From the NCBI RefSeq assembly GCF_030463535.1, contig NC_132888.1, forward strand, positions 10,430,081 through 10,494,080: a stretch of DNA of 64,000 nt. Reading direction: 5' to 3'. A program made the translations under genes and the position numbers. The notes under the pieces were generated by a model. The model ran no database searches, was not told the origin of the DNA, and worked only from the letters and a program-made list of their open reading frames with translations. The stretch comes from Salminus brasiliensis (Eukaryota > Chordata > Actinopteri > Characiformes > Bryconidae). Of the stretch, positions 37,008 to 49,024 are shown piece by piece. Within the stretch, counting starts at the first letter, position 1. The number at the start of each line of letters is the position of its first letter.

Positions 37008-37230
37008 GATTAGTTTCACATTAGTAGTGCAATTTTACTACAGGACGTCTGTAAAATGTATGACTGATTTACACAGGATATGAAATAAATAAATCAGCAT
37101 AAATGACTGAGATGGGAGTGGCTACTTAATTTACTCACTGCTGTCACCTCCAAAAAGTCATGATTATTATAATCCACTTATAGTAATAATGAAATTCTGG
37201 TTTGAAAATTAGCAGCTACATGTTCATAAC
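37008..37230. repeat. interspersed repeat family F, copy 2
   Basis: Ordered blocks ACAGGACGTCTGTAAAATG, ACTGATTTACACA, ATAAATGACTGAGATGGGAG, AATCCACTTATAGTAATAAT and TTAGCAGCTACATGTTCAT match 9890-10112. Confidence 0.6.
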
Positions 37231-37571
37231 ACACTGCTACACAATGACTTGTCTAAAGCTGCCGACAGGATTATGCCTCTGTGAAGTCCTTTGGATCATC
37301 TTCTGGATTTGACTGAGGTTTGCCACAGACTGCAAGGTATCTGTATTGAATGACCCAAGGTATCTGTGGCATGCACAACTTAGCTAAAACCATGAAAACC
37401 TCAGGTTTTACAGGACATGCTGGAATATTTACCCACGTCACTTCGCACAGGTTTAAGATAACCTGAGATTATTTTCCCGCTCAAAAAGGGAATGCTTAAG
37501 TTTAACAATTTTTTTTCTCAATAGACACAATTTCAGCACCAAAGCTAACTATATCCATTATCATATTAACC

Positions 37572-37748
37572 CACCAAATTTACTCTATTAGGTTATCTCT
37601 CTAACAGGACCATACTTTAACTGATGTCTGCTCTGGAATTTTGGGATTGGGATTCTGCACGGCTCTAGTAGAGTGTTCTTGGACAGGAAAAGGAAGATGA
37701 AGGAGGCAGAGGGGCACGAATGAGGCTAATCCTGAGCCTTCCGGCAAT
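37572..37748 (+). repeat. local duplication, left copy of a CNE-like segment
   Basis: It aligns over about 180-200 bp with 39073-39278, including a 36-base identical block (37704-37739). Shared words: ACCAAATTTACTC, ATTAGG, GATGTCTGCTCTGGAATTT-like, TTCTGCACGGCT and GCACGAATGAGGCTAATCC. A deletion of about 10 bp follows the identical block. Confidence 0.8.
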
Positions 37749-38032
37749 CAGTATTTGCCAAGATCATAATCAGCATTCACTCCTAACACAGCATCAGCTG
37801 TGAACCGATTTTTTTAAGCTTAGTTTAAATGTGATACAATTTTATGACATGAATAGTCAGCTGAGCATAAGCACAGTTACCTGCTTTACCTTTCCAGAAA
37901 AAAAGTCAGCAGTAGTCCACATACAATTATTATTTTCTTTGTTATCAGTTACTTAGTTAATTAAAACACTAATGAAACCTAATCAAATATACTGGAGTAC
38001 TTATCTATCTATCTAGTACTTATTATATATCC

Positions 38033-38143
38033 AGGGGAAGTGGTGGTTCAGTGGTTAGAGCAATCTCTGCTTGTCCTTACTGCATGGATTGGCTAAAGGC
38101 AGAGGCCAGATTCCATCTGTGTCCAATACAAGTGGTGGTTGTG
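38033..38143 (+). mobile_element. tRNA-derived SINE, internally deleted copy
   Basis: The A-box region GGTGGTTCAGTGGTTAGAGC joins almost directly to the 3' part (GGCAGAGGCCAGATTCCATC, TGTGTCCAATACAAGTGG). The B box and body are missing relative to 31357-31647. Confidence 0.75.
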
Positions 38144-38352
38144 GCTTTAAAGAATTCAGACTTTTCACATATGAAAGTGTTTTTAAAATGTAACCAGTAG
38201 TTTATAGCAGGTTAGGCTTCTACTGAGTGAAAACACTACTGCTGACTATCCCAGGTCCAGCAGTTACAGATGCATTTTAGGCAATGTGATCCCTAATTAC
38301 ATATTTTAAAGATGCACTGAATTAACACTATAAAACTAAAGAATTTCTATGG

Positions 38353-38358
<6 letters not shown>

Positions 38359-38392
<34 letters not shown>

Positions 38393-38425
38393 TGTATATA
38401 CTGTATATATATATATATATATATA
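38359..38425. repeat. (TA)n microsatellite, interrupted
   Basis: Two TA tracts separated by ACTGTATATACTG. A Tc1-like element begins at its right edge. Confidence 0.95.
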
Positions 38426-38990
38426 CAGTGGTATGAAAACGTTTAGGCACCCCTGATAATTTTAATGATTTTCCTTTGTAAATCATTTGCTGTTCAGATC
38501 AGCAATTTCAGCAGATGAACAGTGATATTTGAGAAGTAAATGAAGTTTATAGGATTTACAGAAAGTGTGCAATAATTATTTCAACAAAATTAGGCAGGTG
38601 CATCAATTTGGGCACCCTTGTTGTTTTATTGATTTGATTACCTTTAGGCATGATTATTGGAAGACAAAATTTGTTTTGTAAGCTCATTGACCCTTGACCC
38701 ACATACACAGCTGAATCAAATTATGAGAAGGAGGTTAAGATGGCCAATTACAAGTTTTTCTCCTCTTTGCATCTTCTCTGAAGAGTGGCAACACAGGAGC
38801 CTCAAAACAAATCTTGTTCAACATCATGGTTTAGAGGAAGGATACAGAAAGCTCTCTCAGAGATTTCAGCTGTCAGTCTCCACTGTGAGGAACATAGTGA
38901 GGAAATGGAAGACCACAGGTACAGTTCTAGTTAAGGCCCGAAATGGCAGGCCAAGAAAAATCTCAGATAGTAGTATTGTAGTATTACAAT
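38426..38990 (+). mobile_element. Tc1-like transposon, 5' half only
   Basis: Begins with the family terminus CAGTGGTATGAAAACGTTTA then GGCACCCCTGATAATTTT. After a leader it encodes the N-terminal paired helix-turn-helix: GYRKLSQRFQLSVSTVRNIV, RKWKTTGTVLVKARN and GRPRKIS (GRPRK is the typical AT-hook-like linker). It ends abruptly near 38990, so the catalytic half and right terminus are missing. Confidence 0.86.
38822..38977 (+). pseudogene. Tc1-like transposase N-terminus
   Basis: A plus-strand frame reads HHGLEEGYRKLSQRFQLSVS followed by TVRNIVRKWKTTGTV and a GRPRK linker. In Tc1-type transposases this region binds the terminal repeats. A 3' truncation removes the DDE domain, so no enzyme can be made. 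Confidence 0.82.
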
Positions 38991-39072
38991 AGGTCCTTTT
39001 TGTTAGATTTTTAACATAGAAGACCATAAAGCCCACTGCATGTGTACTTCCCAACTGAATTGAATACAATTC

Positions 39073-39440
39073 CAGGACCAAATTTACTCCATTAGGCTTT
39101 CTCACTAAACAGGATTACACTTTGTCACTGATGACAGCTCTGGAATTTCGGAATTGGTCTTCTGCACGGCTTCTGGTGGGAGATCGTTCTTGGGAGGGGA
39201 GGGAGAGGAGGATGAAGCAGGCAGAGGGGCACGAATGAGGCTAATCCTGAGCCTCTGAGTCGCCTTCCGGCGGACGGTGACACAGATGAAGCGCTTAAAG
39301 CGAGGCCCGTTGAAACAATCCCAGCAGGCCCAGGTGAATTAATGAGGCCCCCCCCGTCCGACGAGGAGTGATCCATTACTTCCTCTAATTATAAATAATA
39401 ATCCTGATTATTACGCTGGTTAACCGCCACCAGCCGAGAT
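39073..39440 (+). promoter_or_regulatory. candidate conserved element; right copy of local duplication
   Basis: 39073-39278 duplicates 37572-37748. The sequence continues with GCGGACGGTGACACAG, CTCTAATTATAAATAATAAT and CTGATTATTACGCTGG. It is CpG-containing with strong homeodomain-type cores and no repeat hallmarks. The longer copy is likely the original. Confidence 0.35.
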
Positions 39441-40903
39441 GGATGACCCAGGACATGATTCATCTTTTCTTCTTTTTTTTTTTTTTTTTTACTTTCTGCC
39501 AACACTTTGTGCAGAAATTCAGCCATTCTGGCAGCCGTCCAGTGTGATGTAAACTATTGTATGCACTGATCACAATGTGTGTGTGTGTGTTATTTTCACC
39601 GTTAAAAAACAACCAGAAAACAAGCAGATTTACATTTTACATAATAACAGATGTCAGTTGACCATAGAGTTACAGTTATACATTGTGATATATGGTTGGT
39701 GGGTGATTCTTCAATTGTTCAACTTTTAAAAAATAAAATTAGTAATCATTTTGGTTCGAATTATGTTAGGACAATGTTTCCATGCTTTACAGTAAAGACT
39801 TATATAAATTATAGATTATAGATTATAGATTATATAATTCTTATATAGAATTAAAATATGTTATATTTATTTGCCAAAAGGCAGAGCGCAGAGGACTCTT
39901 TTTTTTCCTTTACTTTCATCTGTATTCTCTAGAGCTCTCTACTGATGTCTTATGACCACATTTAAAACAATGCAAATGAATCGCTGGCGTAGAAATGCAT
40001 TAAACCTATTTCTAACCAATTAAAAATATACTTTATAATATAACCAAACACCTGTTATGACCATCCCCAGGTGTCATTACTGTCACAACCTCTTTTGTGT
40101 TGGTAACGACATGTTGTGGTAATGCCAATGTCCACTGTTTTTAGATCAAAGATTTTCGTCAACATTTTTTTGTATAAATGGTAATGACGCTAAATACATC
40201 TACTACTGAAATTACTCACTTTTCCAGACATCAGAATGTTACTGTTCTCTCGGCTTACATGGACTCCTTTTTCAGTCTTTGTTTCCATGGTTACGGCATC
40301 AACAAGAGTTACCTTTAAAAAAAATCCTTACAGAAATCACAGGCTGTTGCGGTAATGACGGTAATGTTGGGGTGGTGATATATTGTTTAGAAATAGTTGG
40401 AAAGTTAAATATAAACATAAATGATAAATACAAACACAAATGTAAGATGTTTTGTGTCTCTCTAAGCTGTTATTAAAACACACTGTGTTTTTTAATTTGA
40501 TCACTTTCTTGGACATGAGAAGAGTGGGTTGGGGACAAGGCCAAAGCTGAACAGCATTGATGTTTAAAACATTAGATTTTTTTGTTTTTGTTTATTTTTT
40601 GCAGGAAATAATATCTAAGCTAATCTTTTTTTTATTATTATTTGAACATCATCTGTATACTGTGTGATATGCTGGTAAAGTATGAATATTGTTTTACATT
40701 AACCTTTTTTAGCTTTAGCCTTAAATTTGAAAACTGGTTGGAACTGCGCATGAACATGTACCATTTACCTGTAATCCACCATGTCCATTTTTCTGGACAT
40801 ATTAATTGTCCTGGCTCATGACTTTCTCATGATTCTACTGGTGGTGAAAAACCATCAGCACACTGTCTAATAGTTCAAATCATTTAAAAGTTGAGATATT
40901 TGC

Positions 40904-40934
<31 letters not shown>

Positions 40935-40948
40935 ATACACATATATAT
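40904..40948. repeat. (AC)n microsatellite
   Basis: AC dinucleotides running into ATACAC and ATATAT. Confidence 0.95.
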
Positions 40949-43454
40949 AGATCATATCATGTCAACTAGAATTACAATCAGCTTTAAGATGTGCACACTT
41001 TACTGTGCAGCTGCAGATTTGTGCACTATAATAAGAAACTTCTTCTTAAAAGCTACTTGCACAGTTTCATGACGTTTCTGACAATCACCAGTATTTTCTT
41101 ATTTGGGTTTTTAAATTACAAAGACAAAGCTAAAGAAAAGCTCAAAGCTCAAAGCTTTGAAAATGCTTAGAAAGATATTGGTTAATCTACTGAGTACCCC
41201 ACAAAGTCAACTAATACCTTACAAATAGAATATTATTAAAATGTGCATTAACAGGCTGAAGCTGAGATAATGTGTTATAGCTCCAACCAGGAATTCTCAC
41301 ACTGTGTCAGGATCAGCAGCTCCACAACTGGCACCGGAATCACTGCTAGTATTGTAGTCATAATTTACTGTATCTGCCAGTGAGACGATGGAAAAGGGAA
41401 GGTCTGACAGCTGAAGTTAATGATGATCAGGACTTTAATCTGTTTATCGGGTGATTAAATGAGCGCACAAATGACTAATGGGGTCATTTGAGGATTTTAC
41501 TGTAAATGTCATGTTTTACTGTAATCTGAGCACTGCGCTCATTTATGATGAATGTGTGTAATGTGTACATTGAAAAGGAAAGCACACTTACTGTCATGTG
41601 ACACAATGCACAGTGCAGTCCCTGTGAGGTGAGACTTCTGCAGCACTTTGGTGGCATTTAGTGCACTTTCATAGAAGGTTTCCTTCAGTGTTTAGAAGAG
41701 AAGAGCCCGGCTGCTGAAATAGAGACAAATAGCACTCACAAAAAGCAAGGGAGAGTGCAGACACTAGGAGAAAGAAAGACAGCAATTCAGGGGAAAAAAA
41801 GAATTAAAGAAAGCAAGAGAGAAAGACTGCAGGCAAAGGCCGATCCGATTAAGTCGTATTGTTGGTGTATTTAGGCGTCTCTTTAAACCAAGCTAATCTG
41901 GTAATTAGCGATGCTTAGAAAGAGAATTTGTTTGTAATTTCATTAGCAGAAAAGGAGCCCTCGGCCTGAGCTCCGTGGAGCACGGCTAATCCAAGCGTGC
42001 CGATTTTTAAACACTACAATTGGACACACCTCACTGTTTTTCTTGGACTTGACATATGTTTTGATGCAAGAGGATGGTGCTCGAGCTACACACCGTTTGT
42101 GCACAGAGCAGGTGCAGAAAGGGAGAAAAGAGGACATATTTCAAGCACATAGAAAAACATTAATTAATATTATTACATATTATTATTGTTTATTATGTCA
42201 TTAATAAACTTATATAATTAATTTAAACATGTATTATCATATGTTTCTTGTTTTTATGTTAGTTGAAATTTCTTATAATTGACAAAAAGCAATGAGTGGA
42301 GTTATTTTTTCAAATAATTATTGTTCTTAATATTTGGGGTATCGTTATAAATAATTATTATAATAAAATTGAAAATTCTTTATGCAGGAGTAGGGCTTTA
42401 AAGCTAAACCCACACTAAGAAAACAGTTATTTTTAAAGACACAAACTGTTAAATTAAATGATGAAATTCCATATAATATTTAGAATTGATGTTTCTATAG
42501 AAGATTGCATTACTATGTAATATTGTATTGTATTGATTTTATTTATCAATAAATTAACCAATTAATATGTCTGTAAAATACTGCATTGAGGTTTAACAAC
42601 AGTGCCAGGCATGTCATTATTGGACTAACAGGAGCAGGTTAGGTCTTTTATCCCATTCCCATCAGCACATTCAGACACTTTCCATACATACCAACTTGCT
42701 GAAGTGCTTGTTTCTACACGTCATCTGTCATGCTTCCCCATTCTGATGACAGGAGACTAATCTAATGGATGGTTAATGCTGTTTTCTTGCATTTGTCATA
42801 ATTCCTGCTATGTCCCTTTATTTTTTGCCATATGTTGGCATGTAAAGCATATGCAGCCGTGTGATATATTTGAGTCAAATGGCCTCAAGCTGTTATATAT
42901 TCAGTGCCCACAGACAGACAGTGGAAAAGACGGCTGAGGCTACATATAGAAAGATAGGTATAGAAAGAAAAATAAAAAATGTGGTAAATTATTATGTGTG
43001 TTTAAAAAGGGGTCTGACTGAAGTTATATAGTTATATATAAGAACATATTATTAGAAATAATATTCAATGAAAAACAGTGCAGTTGCATGACATGTCGCT
43101 TTGCTGAGGTTTGTTATATATAATGTGAAAACTACATTTCTAAAGCTGGTACTCCATCTAGAGGCCACAGAACATACACTGTTTGGTAACCTAGAGAAGA
43201 GCACTACTGCCCCAGTGTGGAGAGAGGTTTCATCTCTTGCAAAACAGTGTGTATGGTATGGTATGATAAACACAGAGTTAAAACAAAGTTGCCAATATTT
43301 CTATGGTTCTATGTAGAACCACTGTTGTAAAGGAGATGCGTGAGTGCGAATATGGAAGTTTGTGTCTCTCACTCTCTTTCTATGCCTCTCCTTCCACAGG
43401 TGTACCTGCTTAGCCACATTAATCAGTTCAGAACAACTGACCAATGAGGGTCCT

Positions 43455-43482
43455 GGCAAGGGCAAGGGCAAGGGCAAGGGCA
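43455..43482 (+). repeat. (GGGCAA)n hexanucleotide repeat with G-quadruplex pattern
   Basis: Four GGG runs separated by three-base CAA loops at 43460-43480, flanked by GGG at 43448-43450 and GGGGG at 43489-43493. This fits the G3-N3 quadruplex pattern on the plus strand. Confidence 0.85.
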
Positions 43483-45199
43483 AAATTTGGGGGATTTTAT
43501 CTGTAGATCCTGACTTTGTTTTAAGAGCTTAACTCATGTGTTAGGGTAATCTTTAGTTTGGCTAATTTACCCGTATGCTCCCACCTCCAGCTTAAAGATG
43601 ATGGCATCTTTGTCCATGTAGGCCACACCATGTAGGCCACTGCTCTGTTTAGCTGTCTAGGTTAGAGGGTGGGTGCCACCATGTGTATGTTTGATTATTG
43701 GGCTGGGAAGTTAAGAATAGTTGGCTTTTTTACTTTCTTGTAGTTAAGTATGTTAGGCCTTGGATTGTGGGTGTGTGGTTTGGTTATTTTCTTTTGTGCT
43801 GTCCAGGGGCAATTTCATTTTATTTGAGTGATGTCAATAGAACATCTCAAATGTATCTATTTATCTGTCTTTTAGCTGGTCTTTATTGGCCATAGTGCAA
43901 AATGCCACATGCTGTTTACTCCACTGCACCACCTCTTTTCTCCAAGAGCTAGGAAGTGTTTGGGATTCTTGCTCTGTGAAGCCTCTTGCCAACAATTCTT
44001 GCTGTCAACCGCACTTCATCTAGTACACCATGCCCCAAAGTCCAGACATTTCATTCTAATAGTAGCTGATCTCACTTGCGGTGCACCCATTGTTGATCTG
44101 GGTTTTCAGTCATGCACACAGCTTGTGTAGTGTCCACTGCAAAGCACTGCTTAACTCCTTACAGCAAACTCTGGAGTGCTGACTAAAGGGCAGTGTTGTA
44201 CACAAGAATTGATGTACTTTCCTTTTTAAAACCTGCTCAGACAAATGAGACAATTCTGAATCTGCACAGAGTCACGTGAACTAAAATGGTCAGCTGATAC
44301 TCTTGAAGATGGAAGTAACGGTGCAACCCAGCAGAGGGCAGCGCAGGCATATTCTGAGTTTATCAAGCATTAATCTGGTTCTTCTTGGTTATGCACTGCA
44401 ACCTTGCAGTGAAATCAATGCTTAATTGGGTTCCATACTCAAAGTCCTTGTGCTTTGAAGGCTCAGACTTAATGAGATGACTCGCTGTAACTAGACTTCG
44501 CTTGGTATCGCTCTGCTTGGGCAGAAAAACACTGTAGCAGGTAGTAAAGATTGCCTAGTCCATCACTGGGTGAGGCTTCCTGACCAAAAAGGCCATCTAC
44601 ACTATGCTGTGGAGTGTCCAGATTTAGAAAGGTTTCTTTGAACGGTTGCTGAACAGATTTGCCTGATAATCATTAAATCACATAATCGTGGTCACTACAA
44701 TTCTTTACTGTCATGTTGCACTACGCTATACAATGCAGTCGCTTTAACCAGTGTGCTTAAATAGATGTCTAAAATTTTGTTCAGTGGTTTTGGTTATGCT
44801 GATGGACTATTAACTCCCATTACGCTGAATTATACCACAATCACTGCACCTGTGCAGACTTGCAGCTGATCTGGTTTCCCTACTCCACTGTCTAGACACT
44901 ACTTTCCTAAGTTTGTTTAATGTGTAAAATCTATACTATGTATAAACCAATCAAACTTATATAGCACCTTTTTAGATTCATTAAATTCAATTATTATTCA
45001 ATTAAATATTTAATATAAAAATAAAAGGTGATTAATAATAAAAAAGAAAATTGTAGACAAAATAATAATAATAACAATAACAAATAAAATATTTAATAAT
45101 AATAATAACAAATAAAATATAGCAGATACTAAAAATCAAATATTTTGACAAAGAGAAAGCTTATGAAAAACATATAGAAATTGGTTATTAATAAATAGG

Positions 45200-45520
45200 T
45201 TAGTTTGAGCTTAGATTTCAATGTTTTGAGTGTCTCTCACATCAGTTGGAAAGTTGTTTCAGTATTTTTGAGCGTTGTGGCTAAAAGCAGCATCACCAAA
45301 GGTTTTTGTGGAACAACTAAGAAGATCTGGAGGATCTTGGCTTCCTGGTTTATAAGCCAAAAGCATTTCAGTGAGGTAGTCTGGTGCAAGACCATGTTGT
45401 GCTTTATAAATCAATAAAGAAATTTTAAAATCAATACAAAAACAAACAGGTAACCAGTGTAAAGACTTTAACATAGGTGTAATGTGTGCTCTCATTTTCT
45501 TCTTGGTCAGCACTTGGTCT
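45200..45520 (-). pseudogene. non-LTR retrotransposon reverse transcriptase, C-terminal fragment
   Basis: Minus-strand frame 45259-45513 reads HITPMLKSLHWLPVCFCIDF then KISLLIYKAQHGLAPDYLTE and later STKTFGDAAFSHNA. The LHWLPV...IDFK...YKA.HGLAP signature is typical of the conserved tail of fish L2/Rex-like LINE ORF2 proteins, after the reverse-transcriptase palm. No catalytic motif remains. The neighbouring AT-rich zone (44940-45200) includes CTTATATAGCACCTTTTTAG, a common 3' tail word. Confidence 0.75.
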
Positions 45521-45599
45521 GCAGAGCTGTGAATTAACTGTAGCTGGTGTGTTGTAGCTTTTGATAGGCCAGAAAGGAGGGTTACAATACCTGCTAGTT

Positions 45600-47799
45600 A
45601 TAAAAGCATTAATGAGTTTTTCAATGTTGCTCCGGGATGAGAAAACGCCTTACTTTGGAGATGTTCTTCAAATGGTAAAATATTGTTTGTGACACTTTGC
45701 ACATGAACCTTGAAATTAAAATCAGAATCAAAAATTACTCATATGTTTTATGTAGTATGTAGTCTATAGTATGTTAAATACAGCAGTGACTTAACTATAT
45801 AGAACCATGACAAGTAAGACACAAGATGTCAAGTAAGGATGGGATAGGCAAACTCAACAAAACCAGACAAATTGGTAGAACTTTGTTTTTGTAAATTTGA
45901 CGCATCTCCCAATTTGGCCCTGCAAATCAAGAATTTCCTGTAGAGTGAGATTTTTGCCATTGCTTGTAGATCTGTAGGGCTGCAGCTTCGATATACCTGC
46001 AAATTTGGCTACTTCCTTCACACTATGGCCTTTGGCATGCCCAAATACAATGACTCCTTACTGAAAATCATTAACGTTAGCTTTGCACCCTATTTTCCAG
46101 ACATCAAACATGGCATTCACAGCATTGTACCACCTCTATGAATCCCACTGCACACCTCAAAGGTATTTATAGCCTGATCATCGTTAAAGACCATCAAAAG
46201 GAGCCTGAAGTTACTACCACCTTTGACTTTTTTTGGGGGGGGGCAGCTTCTGTATGTTCAAATGTATTAATGCAAGTGAACCAGAATAGAATGCAAAATG
46301 AGCAGAAGCACAGCTACTGTAGAGCTGAACATGTTACTTGTTGAGAGGGCAAGATAGAGACAGAGAGAGATTACAGCTCTTAGAATGAGAGAATTTATGA
46401 GCAGAGTTTATGAAAGCACTAGACTAATACACCAGTACATCATTCCCTTATTACTCTCTCACCACACCCCACATTCTCCACATATAGCTGTGGAGTAAGA
46501 AGCAGCAGTGACTCCATACTGTCATACTGTGCTATCCTGCTAACATGACGAATGTCATGGCCACAGCAGGCTCAAAATGATCAATTATTCACATTATCTC
46601 TGCTCCTGCATATGTAATGAGAGGTTGTCCAATTAATTTTGACCCACACAGCCCAGCAAAAGGAGAAGAGTATCCAGGCTGCTCTGTCTGTATAGAGGCG
46701 CCAATATTGATGCACTGGCCATTGCACGACTGGCTAAAATATTAGTAATGGTAATTCACACTAAAACAATGGGCAACATGGAGGTCAGCTAAAATGATTG
46801 AGGTCATGTCCATATATTGTGTGATAAATCTATAATGTTATTATTGTGACAGGCTAGAGATAGAGAGTCTCTAATGTAATATGCAATGGCTGCAGTGTGT
46901 GTATCTAATTGAACTAAGCAAGTGCTTCGCATTTACTGTATGGTACTCAAGCCACCCTTGACAGTAATAACTTATGCAGTCTCCAACAGGCTCATAGATG
47001 GTTACTGCCCCGACACTTCATACAGTTAGTTCCTCACACTATTATGTAATCAAAAAGTGAGTCATTACCATGTGCTAAAACAGTCCTAGAACCATTGACA
47101 CTCTCGGAGTCCAGTGCTAATTATTTAATGAACTTTTGTAGACAGCCTGGAAAGGTTGGCAGCCTTGAGCCATAGAGCCATTTCTGAATTACTGAACATA
47201 GGAACACTGGGATATGTTACTTCTCAATGCAAGTGGAAGGAAAGCCTAATTTGGTCAGGGTCGGGGGAAAAGAGAAGGAGCCAGAACCTAGAAGAACAAT
47301 ATCATGCCAAACTGAGCCATTGCCTTGTGCATTTAGCCTCATATGTCTGAGTCATGAGACAGGGCCTGTTTCATTTCCAGAGTTTTTTTTTTTTTTTAAA
47401 GAGCGAGTTGTAGCCATTAGAAGCCAGAAAGAAACTTGGGCAATCTGTGTACAATTAAGGCATGGCTTCATTTCAGCAAATTCTGTCTTTAACAATTGTC
47501 CGTTAACCCATTATTAGTAAGCTACTTGGTCTGATATAGCGACACATGGCTTTGATCAAGCGACTTTACTATTTCACCATGTGACTATTGTAACTACTTT
47601 CAAATCAGCCTGATTTCGGAAACTGTCTGGAAAACTACCACAAATTACTGCCACATTATTAGCAGTTTATTTATATCTTACTCATACGCTCCTTGACACC
47701 AGAGCATTTCTTTAAGGTACAGTGTCTAATTCAGCCGTCTTCCTTCAGTTCACTATACTCCAGTCTACACACACACACAAACACATACCTGAACAAAAC
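45600..47799. other. intergenic stretch, no gene seen
   Basis: Mostly unique-looking sequence. 46540-46800 (AGGCTCAAAATGATCAATTA, GAGGCGCCAATATTGATGCA) is repeat-poor and may be conserved. T tract at 47384-47397. No coding exon. Confidence 0.45.
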
Positions 47800-47925
47800 C
47801 TACTGCCACTACAGCAGCTCTGACATTTCAAGGCATGGACTCCACAAGACCTCTGAAGACCTGTCCTGTGGTATTGCAGTGGTACCAAGACGTTAGCATG
47901 TTAAGTCCTGTAAGTTGAGATCTGT
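47800..47925 (-). repeat. Tc1-like family E fragment
   Basis: AGGCATGGACTCCACAAGAC, TACCAAGACGTTAGCATG and TTAAGTCCTGTAAGTTGAGA match the internal region of other family E copies in reverse orientation. Ends absent. Confidence 0.65.
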
Positions 47926-48130
47926 GAGTGAGTGTGAAGAACCTCCCCCAGCCAGCATGCTCATGTGGGGCTCACATGGGTACAACATGGGCTCTGAGTG
48001 GGTTTGTACATACTTTGTTACTGGGACCGGGTTGGGCTTCCCATATGGGCCTCCTTATTACAGCCCACCTTAATCTCACATGGGACCCATCTAGACATGG
48101 AACCCGCGGACAAAGCTTTGTTGGACACGT
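47926..48130. repeat. fish interspersed repeat (CATGGGCTCTG / CATATGGGCC type)
   Basis: Alternating TCACATGGGTACAACATGGG, GTTGGGCTTCCCATATGG and ATCTCACATGGGACCCAT words suggest a low-complexity or interspersed repeat with internal redundancy. Family not assigned. Confidence 0.4.
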
Positions 48131-48611
48131 TAGCTGGGTCAGGTTGGTAAAGAACTTTCACCTAAAAGTTTTTAAGCCTTTAAAAGATTAAAGTTACATA
48201 AAATTGTTAGCTGCCTGCATCCATTTCACTGGACACATCCCAAAAAGAGGACATGTATGATCACCCTACTCTGTGAATTGGTTGTGGGCATGTTAGAAGG
48301 CATACAAAGAAAAAAATGTGCATTATGTTAGGACAAGTTCCCTGAGCAAATGTGTTCATGGACTAATTGCAAATACTTTTGGCTGCATAATGAACTAAAC
48401 TGTAGCTTCTCTCTATATATCCATTCCTGCAGCACATAGTTAAAAACCAGTGCAGATTCTTGCGCTTGACCATGTTTTCCTTCCATTTTTTTTTTGTCAT
48501 TTTTGCTTCCGACACATCAACTTCATTGGTGTTAGATCCAGGCGTGTTGGAACAAAACCCTCCAGGGCTGTAGCTTAGCAGGACCAAGATAAAATTCCCT
48601 GACTAGGACAG

Positions 48612-48720
48612 CAATTGTCTTGGGGCAGCTGTAGTCTAAGGTTAGAGAAGCAGGCTTGGGACCAGTAGGTCACTGGTTCACTTTCTGCTGGTCCAAGGGG
48701 ATTGAACCAGTGACCTGCTG
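48612..48720 (+). repeat. tRNA-derived SINE, degraded
   Basis: GGGGCAGCTGTAGTCTAAGG TTAGAGAAGC resembles a tRNA A-box start, with a B-box-like ACTGGTTCACTT. The inverted TTGAACCAGTGACCTGCTGG follows, giving a small palindrome around 48665-48722. Confidence 0.6.
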
Positions 48721-48825
48721 GAAGTGAGGCTGGGGAGAGTAAAGGAAGATCCATGGCAATTCATAATGCATGCCAAAAATTCATAGCATATTTTTAAATG
48801 CTGGGTTAGCCTCAAGTAATGCAGC

Positions 48826-49024
48826 TGCACCTGTTGCAGTCTGAGAGACTTTGACAAGAACCCAACTGTAATGGCAAGACAATTGGGTTGGAACATCTCT
48901 AAAACATCAGGTAGGTCCTGTGAGGTGTTCCTGTATACAGTGGTCAGTATTTACCAAAAGTCCACCAATAAAGGACAACCGGTGAACTAGTGACAGGGTC
49001 ATTGAGGCCCCACCTCACAACTTA
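48826..49024 (+). repeat. Tc1-like family E fragment
   Basis: GGCAAGACAATTGGGTTGGA ACATCTC, TACAGTGGTCAGTATTTACC and GAGGCCCCACCTCACAACTT match family E in plus orientation. Both termini are missing. Confidence 0.7.

Larger units (their letters stand above)
39441..44944. other. intergenic stretch, no gene seen
   Basis: Contains a T tract (39474-39490), GT and AC microsatellites (39571-39590, 40904-40948), an ATTATAG heptamer run (39812-39836) and AT-rich sequence at 42150-42590. Repeat-poor candidate segments lie at 41370-41600 and 41840-41930 (CTAATCTGGTAATTAGCG). No frame has a recognisable domain. Confidence 0.45.

Noticed and set aside
37572..37748. Coding exon in the duplicated segment
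   Set aside because: The conserved block has no consistent open frame in both copies and no flanking splice sites.
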